In this document: positions 35,585-46,400 of the stretch, in pieces
Layout: the number at the start of each line of letters is the position of its first letter
Numbering within the stretch: position 1 is the first letter of the stretch
Assembly: GCA_036389255.1 (NCBI GenBank)
Contig: DASVQI010000042.1
Span: forward strand, 43,390 to 107,389
DNA from: JACVRN01 sp036389255
GTDB lineage: Bacteria > Acidobacteriota > Blastocatellia > Pyrinomonadales > Pyrinomonadaceae
DNA: 64,000 bases
Direction: 5' to 3'
Made by a program: the position numbers and the translations under genes
The notes under the pieces: generated by a model
The model's database searches: none
What the model was told of the DNA's origin: nothing
Seen by the model: only the letters and a program-made list of their open reading frames with translations

Positions 35585-38260
35585 TTATCTGCGGATGTTG
35601 GGTCTATGTTTCTCTGCTTCAAGACGTGCCTCCATGATTGGGCATCCGGCGATGCGATAGCGACAACTAGTACATCCACTGCAGAAATCCACTGGCTTTC
35701 TTTTAGGGTATTCTGTAAGGGATTCAGTTCCATCTTTCAGCGCTTCAACAATAAAGTGATCCTTAATTGGATAGATCCGTAATGACTTACCAAAGAGCCA
35801 TTGTCGTACTCCAAGGCTATTGGCATCAATAATATCGTGAGTGCGCAGCTGCCTTCCTACCCATGCTGGATCCTCCCACTTTGGGATTTCGTTTGTTAAG
35901 TGGCGGTCAGCATTCTGATCTACCAGCGTCTTCATTTCCAGTACAACGTGCGTAGTTGAAACTTCCCTGTATCCATCCCGTGCCAACCGTTTCATCGCTT
36001 CTTTCATAACCTCAATTGGATCATCCGGATCTGCTATTGATTGGCGATTTCTATTCAGAACCTGCTCTAACCCGCGTGCTAGGGCTTCGCTCCCACAGAT
36101 ATCGGCGAAGACGCTTAAAGGTGCGGCGATTTCGGTGGCGCGGTCAGTTGGCTGTGGGAACAGTCGCTTGTATGTATCATCTACTAAATTAACATGCTCA
36201 AAAGTCCAAGTATGTAATTCGTCACGTAACTGGCTAAGCCGTGTGGCATCTACGTCCTCATGAACCCCTAAAGAGCCCTTCAGCTCATCCGGAATTTTGC
36301 GCGTCTGCACGCGTAGCATTCGCGAGCCGAGAATATTATCTGCGCCCATAGTATTGTTGATCATTTTAACGCCGAAGAAGTTGAGCCTCTCGACACGCAT
36401 GCCACGACTAACATCTGTCCATATCTTCCAACTTGTCTCCTTGTTGTAGGAAAGTTTCAGGGCTTGTATCAATTCATTAAATTGTGGAACGTCTTTACTG
36501 GAACGCGTTCCGACTGACTCTAAGTCGTCCATCACGACGAACCCTTTTGTCTCATGGATAAGGCGGGCTACGCCGGCAGCTGAGGCTTGGCCGACTGAGG
36601 CCGCATTCGCGCATATTCGCGCCATAGCCCGTCCCAAGGCGCTCTTGCCACTCCCAGCTGGCCCGACTACCAAGATCATAGGCACGGACTGAAAAATGGC
36701 CTGCGCGTAGGTTACAGGAACCAACAGGGTCAGCATCTCGTAGTCGCACTCATACGGGAGCCAAATGGATTGTCTCAGGTAAGTATTGATTTCTTTTAGA
36801 ATGATCCCTAATTCACGGAACTTACATTTGCCTTCACGGTATGCATTAATGGAAGCCCATGACCATGTGGAGTAGACCGACGCTTTGGGCCTTGATTCGA
36901 TTAAGGTACCATCAGTTAAACGGAGCACGCGCTCTTCCGGGGGAGTGCCTTTTGGTGCAGGCTCTTCACGGACTGCATGGACAGTACGGTCGCTTCTAAC
37001 GACAACTGTCTCAATTCGGGTAACAAGTTTCGGCTCAATACTATCGGTGTCATCTTTAGCCGTCTCAAAACTATTACTCAATGTTCTAACTGGATAATAG
37101 AGATGGCCGCGGTGAAAAGCAGTAGCGATGTCTATGGGTTTATAATCGTATCTTCCCGGCTTTCTATTCGCTTCGGAGTCGGCAATGATTTCTTCATTAA
37201 TAAGCTTCGCTTCGGCTAGCAGTGACTTGAACTCCGCAACGGTGCCTCCATTTTTCCAGAAATCTGTCCAGTCTTTGCCCTTCTCTTTCGGAGGTCGAAC
37301 TCGATAAGTGTCGTGGCCAATGACTTTTACTATTAGCTGAGCAATCTTATCGCCTGCTGCGTCATTATCATGCCCAAGAAAAACCAGATTGAAATCTGAC
37401 CAGAAAGATGCCTGTTTCCATTCATCTGGTATAGCGCTGCCGTGTGTGGAAGAGATTAATAGAACATCTGCAAGTTCTTCGGAGGAACCCAAAGCCTGCC
37501 AAGTCCGCCATAAATCTTTGGGGCCTTCACAAATGAAGACGTCTTTATGACCATTTTCAGTTTCGGCGTAATAAGTGGTTGGCGGACCCTTCATCCAACC
37601 GTTTGCTGATGTAGGGTTAACGGTAACTTCAGGGATATTGTAATAGACAGTTCGGTTGAGCGGAGACCCAGCGGCTCCAATGACAGGAGCTAAGAGAGCG
37701 TCCTGATGAATAGTGCCTTTGCTATCAACATACTTTTCAGATAATCCGAGATAGAAGTTTCTAATAGTAGTTTCCTGTATACCGCGTCTTGCTAGCCAAG
37801 ATAGCGCGGCCTCACTCTCCAATAGCCTTTTCTGTCGGCGGGCTAAAAACTCACGGTTGGCCAAGCGTGTATCATCTTTTTTATTGCTGATTATATTATC
37901 AACCGAAGAGACTCCGTTATTAGTCGTCTCACTACCTAACCAGTTATACGCCCAAGCTATTGCCTCTTTAAAATTAAGGTTATAGCGCTGCTGGATAAGC
38001 GCAAGCAGATCTCCGGAGCCGGAACCGGCCGGGTTAAAGTCAATCCAAAATCCTGCTTTTGGCCCGACTCGCGTAATCTTAAAACTTGATCCGGGTTCCC
38101 CTATGATTGAGCCTAAGCGGTATTCTCCTTGGGAGCGCCGAGCTATAGAACCGAACATATCAAAGATCAACCGATCCAGATTAGCTATAAGCTCGGCTTT
38201 AAGGGTTTCTACATCCCGTAGGCCATTGTTACCTTTGGCTGGCGCCATGACAGTTTTCAT
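35585..38260 (-). CDS. TOPRIM primase-helicase-like replication protein
   Basis: 891 residues. Order: N-terminal primase-like region (about 40-110) with FWIDFNPAGSGSGDLLALIQ, as in DnaG-type CHC2 regions but without the zinc cysteines; TOPRIM domain (about 238-320) with FICEGPKD and GHDNDAAGDK supplying the acidic metal site; a linker; an AAA+-type ATPase (about 525-700) with Walker A GPAGSGKS (533-540) and Walker B FVVMDDLE; a C-terminal cysteine cluster CSGCTSCRYRIAGC. It should prime and unwind DNA for replication of the excised element. It starts 5 bases after the stop of the recombinase gene at 38266. Confidence 0.8.
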   Translation of the reverse strand: MKTVMAPAKGNNGLRDVETLKAELIANLDRLIFDMFGSIARRSQGEYRLGSIIGEPGSSFKITRVGPKAGFWIDFNPAGSGSGDLLALIQQRYNLNFKEAIAWAYNWLGSETTNNGVSSVDNIISNKKDDTRLANREFLARRQKRLLESEAALSWLARRGIQETTIRNFYLGLSEKYVDSKGTIHQDALLAPVIGAAGSPLNRTVYYNIPEVTVNPTSANGWMKGPPTTYYAETENGHKDVFICEGPKDLWRTWQALGSSEELADVLLISSTHGSAIPDEWKQASFWSDFNLVFLGHDNDAAGDKIAQLIVKVIGHDTYRVRPPKEKGKDWTDFWKNGGTVAEFKSLLAEAKLINEEIIADSEANRKPGRYDYKPIDIATAFHRGHLYYPVRTLSNSFETAKDDTDSIEPKLVTRIETVVVRSDRTVHAVREEPAPKGTPPEERVLRLTDGTLIESRPKASVYSTWSWASINAYREGKCKFRELGIILKEINTYLRQSIWLPYECDYEMLTLLVPVTYAQAIFQSVPMILVVGPAGSGKSALGRAMARICANAASVGQASAAGVARLIHETKGFVVMDDLESVGTRSSKDVPQFNELIQALKLSYNKETSWKIWTDVSRGMRVERLNFFGVKMINNTMGADNILGSRMLRVQTRKIPDELKGSLGVHEDVDATRLSQLRDELHTWTFEHVNLVDDTYKRLFPQPTDRATEIAAPLSVFADICGSEALARGLEQVLNRNRQSIADPDDPIEVMKEAMKRLARDGYREVSTTHVVLEMKTLVDQNADRHLTNEIPKWEDPAWVGRQLRTHDIIDANSLGVRQWLFGKSLRIYPIKDHFIVEALKDGTESLTEYPKRKPVDFCSGCTSCRYRIAGCPIMEARLEAEKHRPNIRR

Positions 38261-38265
38261 CGCTT

Positions 38266-40134
38266 CTAGCCCCGTCCGATGACCTCTTCCCAGGCGTCTC
38301 CGAAGTGGCGATTAACAGGCTCAAAATATTCGTGCGTCTTGAGGTGGGCATATGCACGCTCAACTGTCTCAAGCTTGTCGTGCAGTGCTTTAGAGGCCAG
38401 GAAGAATCCGAATTCTGGATTCTTTTTAATAATATCGGTAGCTACAATATGCCGGAAAGCGTGGGGGAAAAAGCCTGGTGTGATATCTATATAGGTGCCT
38501 GTTAGCTTTTCTATGATCTGCGTCAAACCGATTCTACTCATAGGTCTAATATTATCTTTATCGCCCCTTCTCCGGCTCTCCTGTCTGAAGACGTAATTGC
38601 ATTTTTTAGCGCCTGCCAAGTAAGGGCGAAACTCACTCCTGTAGCAATCAATAATCGGCCACAAATGCCGGGCGACGCGTACACTATAGTCACTTCGTAG
38701 AACATTACGATTTTTGAATTCACCTTTCTTGAATTCTACCCACCACTCTCCGTTCTCTCTTCTTTTAAGGTGACGTTCAAATTGCATAATTACGAATTGT
38801 CTAATGCGGAGAGGATTAGAGGATAAGAGGCCGATCAATAGTATATTTCGATAGTGCAAAGCTTGGAGGTTTTTAGAGCTTTTAGCCGGGGGCATATCGC
38901 TCTGCATATCTTTTATCATCTGCAACAGAATATGCAGCGGGCGGTCTCGCGCAAGTATCTGTTCAATACTTTCTTCTGGATCGCGGCCTTTTACGATCAA
39001 CCCCTTCTGTTTAAGTTGACTATTAATATTTGTAAGCCGATCGCGTGTATCGGAACATCTCTTGAGCCACTTCTTTACTGACACGCGCCCCTTTAGCTTT
39101 CTTGCTAGCTCCGGATGCTGATATAGGTAACCGGTTTCAGCTTTTAGAAGTTGCCGGACGATTTCTATGAACCCGAGAGTTCCTTCTGTATAAATCCCTC
39201 CTGCCCGTATCTTCTGGAATTCCAGATAATCCTCGACGAGTCTTTTATCTGCTAAGAGCGCTAGCGTCATTTCCTTCGTGCTCATACCGGGACCGTTGAG
39301 AAGAGGATCATCACTCTTAGACAAACAACAAAAGCCGAAAAAGCACTTCAAGTGTGCTTTTCCTATTTCAGCAGAAGGATAACTAACCCCTTCGCTGCCC
39401 TCACTGCTTGTCCAGGCGGAGACACGCTTCTGTCCTTCAGGTAAGTATGAGGCAGTCTTAAACCTTACAACTCCCATCCATTCAGTTTCGAGGGTATCTG
39501 ACCAGTAGCGATATCGCTTTTTCTGGAGGGCCATTATCTTTCTCCTATAAGGAGTCTGCCCCCTCTTCTTGCCTTTACCCAAGCCCCTCAGTCTCTTCGA
39601 CAGTAGAGACGTTAAAGTACCCGCCTTTACATGGAGCCGTCGTTCGAGTTCTTCGATAAGAGGTATAGAAGCCGCCTCTGGTCTATACTGCCCGGTACAC
39701 CAAAAGCGAAGTAGTGGAAGGCGACATATGTCGCTTACGCACTGGCTGTGGAATTCCCTGTATGACTTAAAACCTGCCTTAACGATGAGTTCTGATAAGA
39801 CTACGTGGAATTCACCCGACAGGTTTTGATTCCCCTCAACAGAGTCATAGAACTTTTTAAACGCACGTATGTGAGAAACGCGAGATCGGTAAGTCGACTG
39901 TTTTATACCACTCTGCTCTTGGCTAAATTCATAATGTTTTATGCTGTCTTCGAAGTTACTGTTAAGCTCGCTTCCTATTGAAGAGGTCTCAGTAAGACCT
40001 GAAGAAACCAGCCAGGTCTTGATAATTGTCTTAAGATTTTGGATCTGACTTTCCTTACCGGATTCTCTCAGGTACTTTTCGTAGCGGCTATTGAGGCTAG
40101 AGTAAGTGATTATATTCGTTGCACTATTACTCAT
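38266..40134 (-). CDS. Large tyrosine recombinase, coupled to the primase
   Basis: 622 residues, much longer than common integrases. The C-terminal 230 residues hold the catalytic domain: R in NPLRIRQF, HxxR in HAFRHIVATD, and ERAYAHL with the tyrosine; the second histidine position is replaced by the LHDKLE stretch, so H is shifted but present. The N-terminal 380 residues contain a SAM-like domain and a long insertion. Its stop is 5 bases before the primase start. Such recombinase-primase pairs occur in integrative plasmids, where the recombinase may resolve multimers. Confidence 0.75.
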   Translation of the reverse strand: MSNSATNIITYSSLNSRYEKYLRESGKESQIQNLKTIIKTWLVSSGLTETSSIGSELNSNFEDSIKHYEFSQEQSGIKQSTYRSRVSHIRAFKKFYDSVEGNQNLSGEFHVVLSELIVKAGFKSYREFHSQCVSDICRLPLLRFWCTGQYRPEAASIPLIEELERRLHVKAGTLTSLLSKRLRGLGKGKKRGQTPYRRKIMALQKKRYRYWSDTLETEWMGVVRFKTASYLPEGQKRVSAWTSSEGSEGVSYPSAEIGKAHLKCFFGFCCLSKSDDPLLNGPGMSTKEMTLALLADKRLVEDYLEFQKIRAGGIYTEGTLGFIEIVRQLLKAETGYLYQHPELARKLKGRVSVKKWLKRCSDTRDRLTNINSQLKQKGLIVKGRDPEESIEQILARDRPLHILLQMIKDMQSDMPPAKSSKNLQALHYRNILLIGLLSSNPLRIRQFVIMQFERHLKRRENGEWWVEFKKGEFKNRNVLRSDYSVRVARHLWPIIDCYRSEFRPYLAGAKKCNYVFRQESRRRGDKDNIRPMSRIGLTQIIEKLTGTYIDITPGFFPHAFRHIVATDIIKKNPEFGFFLASKALHDKLETVERAYAHLKTHEYFEPVNRHFGDAWEEVIGRG

Positions 40135-40356
40135 CTTCTGTGCCTTTCATTTACGTTATTGACAATGGCAGGCACAAGCGGCATGATTACACTCGCATCT
40201 ACGCTTAGGCGGCATAGAATGCAATCTTCAACGGCTCGGGTGCTCTAACACCTGGGCCGTTGCCGTCTTGGCTTCAACCAATGATTCTCACTACCAATAG
40301 AACAAGCTGGTTCCGGCTTATATTAATCCAGTAATGATATTCCGATGCGATGCGGC

Positions 40357-40374
40357 AAGGTTATTCAATCTTAG
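40357..40374. promoter_or_regulatory. Second copy of the XRE-type operator
   Basis: AAGGTTATTCAATCTTAG differs at two positions from the candidate operator AAGATTATCCAATCTTAG at 34471-34488. It lies about 220 bases before the recombinase/primase operon in the gene-free stretch 40135-40583, in which I see nothing else. Confidence 0.4.
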
Positions 40375-40604
40375 TGTTTTTATAAAACTGCATGAAAAAG
40401 TTACGTTTGATTTCACTGTAACTTAGACATCTAAACTTTATTGATACTAGATATAACAGAGGATGGCGCAGCAACTAAGACCATTCTGGCTTGGATGTAA
40501 AGCGTGAACTCAATATAGCAGTTAATTATTCTCATAATAACTACTAGAAACAGATTCTAATGTTTTGCCGCAACTCCGCAGGGTTACACAATAAATTGTG
40601 TAAT

Positions 40605-40814
40605 TCATTTTCTGCTTCTGGTGGCTTTACCATCCTTTTTAATTGGACGTTCATGTGCCTCCAAAAACTGGGTCACATGCTCGGGCAGATAGAGTATTTT
40701 CGACCCGATTTTACAGTAAGGTAATCGCCCCTGACTTCGTAGTTGCCACTCCGTAGTACGGCTGATATTAACGGCTTCCCTGAACTCTCTACTAGTTAAT
40801 GTGGCTTTAGTCAT
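40605..40814 (-). CDS. Excisionase/AlpA-type DNA-binding protein
   Basis: 69 residues with a winged helix-turn-helix of the MerR/Xis type: LTSREFREAVNISRTTEWQLRSQGRLPYCKIGSKILYLPEHVTQFL, followed by a basic tail. This is the usual size and pattern of excisionases that bend att DNA and set the direction of recombination. It lies between the integrase gene and the replication operon. A short inverted repeat (TTACACAA-TAAA-TTGTGTAA, 40584-40603) follows its stop codon. Confidence 0.8.
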   Translation of the reverse strand: MTKATLTSREFREAVNISRTTEWQLRSQGRLPYCKIGSKILYLPEHVTQFLEAHERPIKKDGKATRSRK

Positions 40815-40834
40815 TTCAACTTCCCTGACAAAAG

Positions 40835-40872
40835 TTAATGGCCGTCTGTTTTTGTTTACAGACGGCCATTAA
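40835..40872 (-). terminator. Strong hairpin between the 41003 gene and the excisionase gene
   Basis: A 15-bp perfect stem, arms TTAATGGCCGTCTGT (40835-40849) and ACAGACGGCCATTAA (40858-40872), T-rich loop of 8. Probably ends transcription of the minus-strand gene at 41003. The core GGCCGT is also found in the hairpin right after tRNA-Lys. Confidence 0.55.
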
Positions 40873-41002
40873 GGTAAAGATTATTGAATGATGTAATCAA
40901 GTTTTTCTCAAAATATCATCTTCAGCAGATAATACTTACTTAAACCTCCATAAGACAGACGCTTACGAGGGTATATAAGAAGAATTTAGAATTAAGAGCA
41001 GA

Positions 41003-41911
41003 TTATTTTTCTGTTTTTCTTCTTGGTCGCCCTATTTTTGAGAAGAACATTTCATCTAGAACGGTATTCCTATAATACTTTCTATACTTTCTCGCCTGCT
41101 TTAACCCTTCCTGATAACAAGACCTGAGCGTATTGTATTTGCCGTGTGCTGATAAAGGAAGTATGGCATTGGCATGCTTCAACGCCAATCCCAGGGGTTG
41201 ATATTCAGGTTTTTTCTCAACTGCACGTTTATATATTTCATTTAATAGATCTTCTAAGACTTCTGGTTGCACCGGAAACGCACAGGATAAAATTTCAAAG
41301 AGACTAGTTGTCTTGAATTTAGCTAAATATGCCCTACGGTAATTCTCTTTCTCAAAATCTGCTATGGCCTGTGCCCAGTAGTGTTTTAACATAACTACAT
41401 GCAAAGCATATAAAATTAGTATATTAGGTCCCTTCACGCTTTTGTTGCTTCTTCTGTCACCACCATGCACTGGGATATGTAGTCGTCGCCTTCTATTCTC
41501 ATTACTAACATTAAATAATTTATTAAATAGCTTCTTAGAATCGATAGAAGGAGCTTTTCCGGGGAATCGTTTGGCAAGTTCAAGTAGAGTTAGAGCTCTG
41601 GTTTCAAGGAATAACTCGAAAAGAGCTTCCCTCATCTTAGGCTCAAATTGCGCTCGCCATATTTCAGACGCAAGTGCGGCAATTTCATTTATACTTATCC
41701 CATTCAAGGAATAACACTTACCCAGCGGTGTTACATGATAGATATCCCTTTTGAGACAGCCTGGTGGAAGTAGATCAAATGGGCTATTAAGATTCGCGGC
41801 TATCTGCCAGACAGGATAGGTGGGCTCATAAGCACATGTAAAGTCTATCCCCCATTCATCTTTAAAATTGATTCTTTGTGGATCGATTCTTAAGCCGTTT
41901 AATTTATCCAT
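41003..41911 (-). CDS. Hypothetical protein of the integration module
   Basis: 302 residues, no family recognised. It is basic, with a central HGGDRRSNKSVKGPN segment and a lysine/arginine-rich C-terminus (KIGRPRRKTEK), so nucleic acid binding is likely. The N-terminus has a WGIDFTCAYEPTYPVWQIA segment. It lies between the integrase (42039) and the excisionase (40605) on the same strand, so it may take part in excision, replication or its control. AT-rich codon use like the rest of this end. Confidence 0.55.
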   Translation of the reverse strand: MDKLNGLRIDPQRINFKDEWGIDFTCAYEPTYPVWQIAANLNSPFDLLPPGCLKRDIYHVTPLGKCYSLNGISINEIAALASEIWRAQFEPKMREALFELFLETRALTLLELAKRFPGKAPSIDSKKLFNKLFNVSNENRRRRLHIPVHGGDRRSNKSVKGPNILILYALHVVMLKHYWAQAIADFEKENYRRAYLAKFKTTSLFEILSCAFPVQPEVLEDLLNEIYKRAVEKKPEYQPLGLALKHANAILPLSAHGKYNTLRSCYQEGLKQARKYRKYYRNTVLDEMFFSKIGRPRRKTEK

Positions 41912-42038
41912 GAGGCTTAACCTCCACTATCATCCGCTCGTTATCTAGGTAGTATCTTCGAAATATTTTTTCACACATTAAGACAAGAAGTAGTTGGACA
42001 ATCTAATCCAAGGCTCAAATATTTAAGCTGTTGGTCAT

Positions 42039-43136
42039 TTATGTTCTCCCGTCGTTATAGGCAGCCAGTTGATCCGCAAATTCCTTAGCAGCAACTTCAT
42101 CTGGATTTACATACCGTAAGAATGTTTTCCATTGAGTGTGGCCACTAACTTTCATTACCTCCGCAGCCTCCAATCCCGAACGTAGCATCCTAGTAATTGC
42201 CGTATGTCTACAATCATGAAAACGAAACCCTTCAATGCCCGCCGCCCTGCAGGCTGAAGTGAAGCTGCGTTTGACTGTGTCCTTTACACCGAATACTAGA
42301 CAGTTCGGATCCTTTGGTGACGATTCGTATAATCTTTCAAGCTCATAACCAAGTCGGGGCGTGATGCCAACAGTCCTCGGATGAGGAGACCTGGTATTCA
42401 TGGCTTTGATATATATCGTGAATTTCTCCAAGTTTACTTCTGACCAACGCAACTTAAACAACTCACCGCGTCGCATCGCGGTGTCGAGCGCAGCTATAAG
42501 GAGAGGTTTAAGATGCTCACGCTTCCCGTGACATGATGCCAATAATTTTAGCTCTTCCTGCTGTGATAGGATCCGCATGCGCTCATTTTCATCTGCTTTA
42601 TTTATCAAGATGTGCGGAGTCCGGCTTATCCATCCTTCACTGTGGGCGAAGCGAAGCATCGCGCGGAGCAGTTCTAGCTCACGGTTGACACTCGCGATTG
42701 TGCGTTGCCTATTTCGTATTGTTGGCGTCTTCAAACGCTTGAGCTTAAAGTCTTCAATGTCGCTTTTCGTTATGTCTCTGATTCGGCAGGCTCCGAAGTG
42801 CTCGACTAATGTTCGAAGAAATGTTTTAGGAGTCTTCCAGGACCGAAGGCCCGCAACTTTACGCTCGCCCACATATTCTGCAGGAATCAGTTTCCGCTCT
42901 TCATAAATCTTCGCCAGATTACGAAAGAGCATACGATTACCATCTAGCGCTCGCTCCCCTCTGTCTTCGAATTCCTTTAATACGCGTATGAGATCATCTT
43001 CTGCCTCTGTCTGATTACGAACGCCCTCTACCAGCCACTTCACATTACGTCGTTTGCCACTTCCATCTTGGTAGGTAAACCTCGCATACCACTTACCTGA
43101 TATTTCCCATACATATCCTGTGCGCCTTTTTCCCAT
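42039..43136 (-). CDS. Tyrosine integrase of element 1
   Basis: 365 residues. N-terminal arm-binding domain (about 1-60, GYVWEISGKWYARFTYQDGSGKR), core-binding SAM-like domain (about 75-185), catalytic domain with R in LDTAMRRGELFKLRW, HxxR in HDCRHTAITRML, H in VSGHTQWKT and the tyrosine in FLRYVNP. All key residues are present. The gene starts about 180 bases from the right att copy (43319) and close to one of the GGACACATT arm-like repeats, the standard place for an island integrase acting on tRNA-Lys. Confidence 0.93.
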   Translation of the reverse strand: MGKRRTGYVWEISGKWYARFTYQDGSGKRRNVKWLVEGVRNQTEAEDDLIRVLKEFEDRGERALDGNRMLFRNLAKIYEERKLIPAEYVGERKVAGLRSWKTPKTFLRTLVEHFGACRIRDITKSDIEDFKLKRLKTPTIRNRQRTIASVNRELELLRAMLRFAHSEGWISRTPHILINKADENERMRILSQQEELKLLASCHGKREHLKPLLIAALDTAMRRGELFKLRWSEVNLEKFTIYIKAMNTRSPHPRTVGITPRLGYELERLYESSPKDPNCLVFGVKDTVKRSFTSACRAAGIEGFRFHDCRHTAITRMLRSGLEAAEVMKVSGHTQWKTFLRYVNPDEVAAKEFADQLAAYNDGRT

Positions 43137-43183
43137 GCAATCTTGTCCCTAAAAAAATTTTGTATTTCTATCGAATCACACTG

Positions 43184-43231
43184 AAGGACACATTGAACCT
43201 TGACAGGCACGAACACAGATGAACATCTGTG
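43184..43231. promoter_or_regulatory. Right-end arm-like repeat and palindrome near the integrase
   Basis: AAGGACACATT (43184-43194) matches the left-end repeat at 4227-4237 exactly. Twenty bases further is a perfect inverted repeat CACAGATG-AA-CATCTGTG (43214-43231). Both lie between the integrase start and the att copy, as expected for integrase and accessory protein binding. Confidence 0.5.
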
Positions 43232-43318
43232 AACCTCATTAAGAACTATCAGTTTTAATATGAATAATTTAGACGGAAAGTCAATCATCTACTGACAGGT
43301 GTGAACATAGAGGCACTA

Positions 43319-43363
43319 GCTTTTAACCAGTGGGTCGCAGGTTCGAGTCCTGCTCGGCTCATC
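43319..43363 (+). repeat. Attachment site copy 2 (right end of element 1)
   Basis: 45 bases identical to 4122-4166 of tRNA-Lys. Junction between element 1 and element 2. Confidence 0.92.
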
Positions 43364-43377
43364 TTAGTTTCAATAAC

Positions 43378-43405
43378 TTACGGGCAGCCCGTTGGCTGCC
43401 CGTAA
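43378..43405 (+). terminator. Terminator hairpin after att copy 2
   Basis: A 12-bp perfect stem TTACGGGCAGCC / GGCTGCCCGTAA with loop CGTT, at the same distance from the att repeat as the hairpin after the tRNA gene, but with a different sequence. Confidence 0.6.
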
Positions 43406-43491
43406 CTGTTCTGGTAGACAATCAAGGAAAGTCTTATCCACCGAGCAGCGGGAGTTTGTTAGCAGGCACCTACAAAGGAGTCCGCTATACT

Positions 43492-46400
43492 TTATCTCCA
43501 ATCACCTATCAAAATAAACGGCGACCAGTAATATGGGTGGGCATAGCGCGCCTTAGCGTCGCGGTTGAACTGCGGTAATTGATTGCCGGCGACTCCCCTA
43601 AGCTCCATTTTAAGCTCGCGCCGCCAAAGAGGTGTTTCGCCCACTTTATATTTGCCTTGCAATAATACTAGTTGCGCTTTTTTTAATGCTGCGGCTTTGC
43701 CAATTAGTGGGTTAATTGCTAAGTCTCTGTAAAACGCTATCATTAAATCGCGGGTAGATGAGTCAGCAATCGGCCACAATGTCGCCAATACCGATTTCGC
43801 TCCTTGATTTTGTGCTAGCGCTCCGAAACTTTCGATTTCCGCACCATTAGCTGTATCGCTGCTACTCATCGCAGTGTTGCAAGCCGACAGGGTTAACAAT
43901 TCCACTCCAGCAAATTTCATGTTGAGTTCTTTACGCATAGCGGCCATCGTCAATTTACGCTCTTCTTCGTTCGTACCTCCAAGCAAAAGGAACGAATCGT
44001 TTTCGCTGCCAACGTTGAGATTGAAATGGCTGGCGATATGGACAACCGAATACCTGCCGAGATTGCGTTTGAACGACTCCAGCGTAAATTCATCGTCCGC
44101 CAGATTGCGCCCACTCAAAACTCCGGATCTGCCACTTGTCCGTCGCGTGCAAAATATTCTCTTCCGTGGGTCGTTGACAACATTGCATAGTTCTTCCGGC
44201 ACCGATGGAAGCGAGGCAAACGCTAGCGAAGTGCCATCGGCTCCTTTAATCGTTCCGCCCTGTGATACACCCACACCCAACACAGTCCAATTCGCACGTC
44301 TAGATGAAGACTGCTTTAGCTTATTGCGACTGGCAAGCGTGATTACTGAATTGGCATATTTTTCCACCAGATATTGTTTGCCATCCCAAAGCGCGGCCAG
44401 TGGCGCATACCGCAGTGTCCCGTCCAAACTCCACACAATCGTGTCGGCTTTTACATTTACTAATTCTTTTTGCAAATCAGAGGGAAACAGTTTGTCATAT
44501 AGCTCTTTGCCCACTATGCGCGGGTCAATATTTGGATTCTTTACGGCCGCACGAAATTTCAACACCAGCTTATTCAAATCTGCTGCTTTAATCTCAATAG
44601 TATGCGCGTGGCTGGCTTCCGTCGTCGTGACAATGAGATTCAAACTGTCCTCACCCACGATGGTCGAGATGATAACGGTGCGCGGTTGGTTGATTTGGTT
44701 TAATAGGGCGCGCGTGGCGGGGACTCCAAGCACCGACAAGTCTGTAGGTCTTGTGGCGGGATTGCGGAATTTAACAACAAGTTCTTCGAGAAAGTTATTG
44801 AAAGCGGTTCGCGCATCGGCAAGCTCTTTATTAAGTTCATCCAGATGAGCTTGTCGGGGGAATTTGCCAACCTCAAAGTTTTTGCTTTCTTTTTCCAGCG
44901 CCTCATACTTTTTGCCGAGCGCAGCGATTTGGCTGGTGAGCTCCTCGAAGCGTTTTAAGGCGTTGTGTTCATCATCGGTAAGGGAGATTCTGTCGAGCAA
45001 TTCTCCTGCTACTTTTGGGTCACGGCGCTGGTAATCGAAATATTCATCTTCTTTAATGATCGGCAAAACCTGTTCAGCTTCAGCAACGCGCCCTTCGGCA
45101 ATCAGCCAATCAACTAGACCGCGATAATGCTTTGATTTTCTCTCAAGAAAGCCTTTTTGAGAAACTGGATCAAGATTTTGTAATCTTTGTCGCTCGCCTT
45201 GCATTGCATTGACGGCTCTTTTGCCATAGAAAATCGCTAATCGCTTATTGCCCAGGGCGTAATGAGAACGGCTTATTTCATTCAGTAGACCACTAAAACT
45301 TACCGAGAAAGCCTTGCCTTCGTTTACGCTAATTGATTGATAGATTAACAATGCTTCGTTCTGATAAGTTAAGGCTTCGCTTGGTCTTCCTCCTTCAAGT
45401 AATGCCCAGCCCACATCTTTCAAATCATCTGCAATGTCTTCTTTGACTCCTTGTTTACGGCTTAGCCCAAATGCCTGTTTATAAAACTCGGCGGCTTTAT
45501 CCCACTTTTCCAATTTGGCAAATGTATAGGCAACAGCATTCGTACTCAATCTAACGGTGCGAACATCTTTTAAAGAAGGAGCAATAAGCAAAGCCTTTTC
45601 ATAGTATTCAAGCGATTTTTGATAATTTTCCAATAAACGATAGGAATAGGCGATATTGTCTAATCTATTCTGCTTAACAAGAGCATCGTAGAGTTCCTCA
45701 TAAATTCCAAATCCATTTGTATTTAGCTTTTTCTTCCAATTTTCTTCAAAGTCAGGAGACTGCAAAATTGATAAATTTTGGTTGGCATATTCAGCAACTT
45801 TGGTTTTGTTATTTAATACCCAATATATAACTCCAATCTGACGTAAAATTGTTGATTGACCGCCTTTATCATTATTTTCGCGATAGATGGCTAGGGCTTT
45901 ATCCAGAGTCCTCAATGCGTTCTCAAAATCATAATTCAGCGATTGGTGACTGGCTATACTACTAAAAGTCCTTGCCACATTTTCACTTTGGTTTGGCAAA
46001 GACTGATATATTTTCAGTGATTTAATCAGAAACTCAATGGCTTTATCATTGCCTTTTGATTCTCTACCATAAACGAGTCCTATCTGAGTTAATGTATTCG
46101 CTTCAAGAAGTTTGAATTGCTGGTCTTGTGTTTCTTGATATAAAGAGTGATAGCTCTCGACGGCTTGAGTTAGATATTTTAGCCCCTCTTCCGATTTCCC
46201 AAAATAATTATCCAGATCGTGACCGATACTTACTAGTGTTGAGGTAAATGCAAGTTTCGGTTTTAATAGGATGCCCTTAAAATCTCCAACAGAGAGATTC
46301 TGAAATGATTTATCCGAAAAAATCTCTTGATAAATGCTAAGCGCTTGTTTCGAGAAATCAATAGATTGTTCTCTTTCGTTAAGATTCGCATAAGTTTGCG

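Noticed and set aside
43458..43464. GTTAGCA after the CHAT gene as an attC core
   Set aside because: Only one core-like heptamer and no partner box or second core; kept only as a hint under the lone attC finding.
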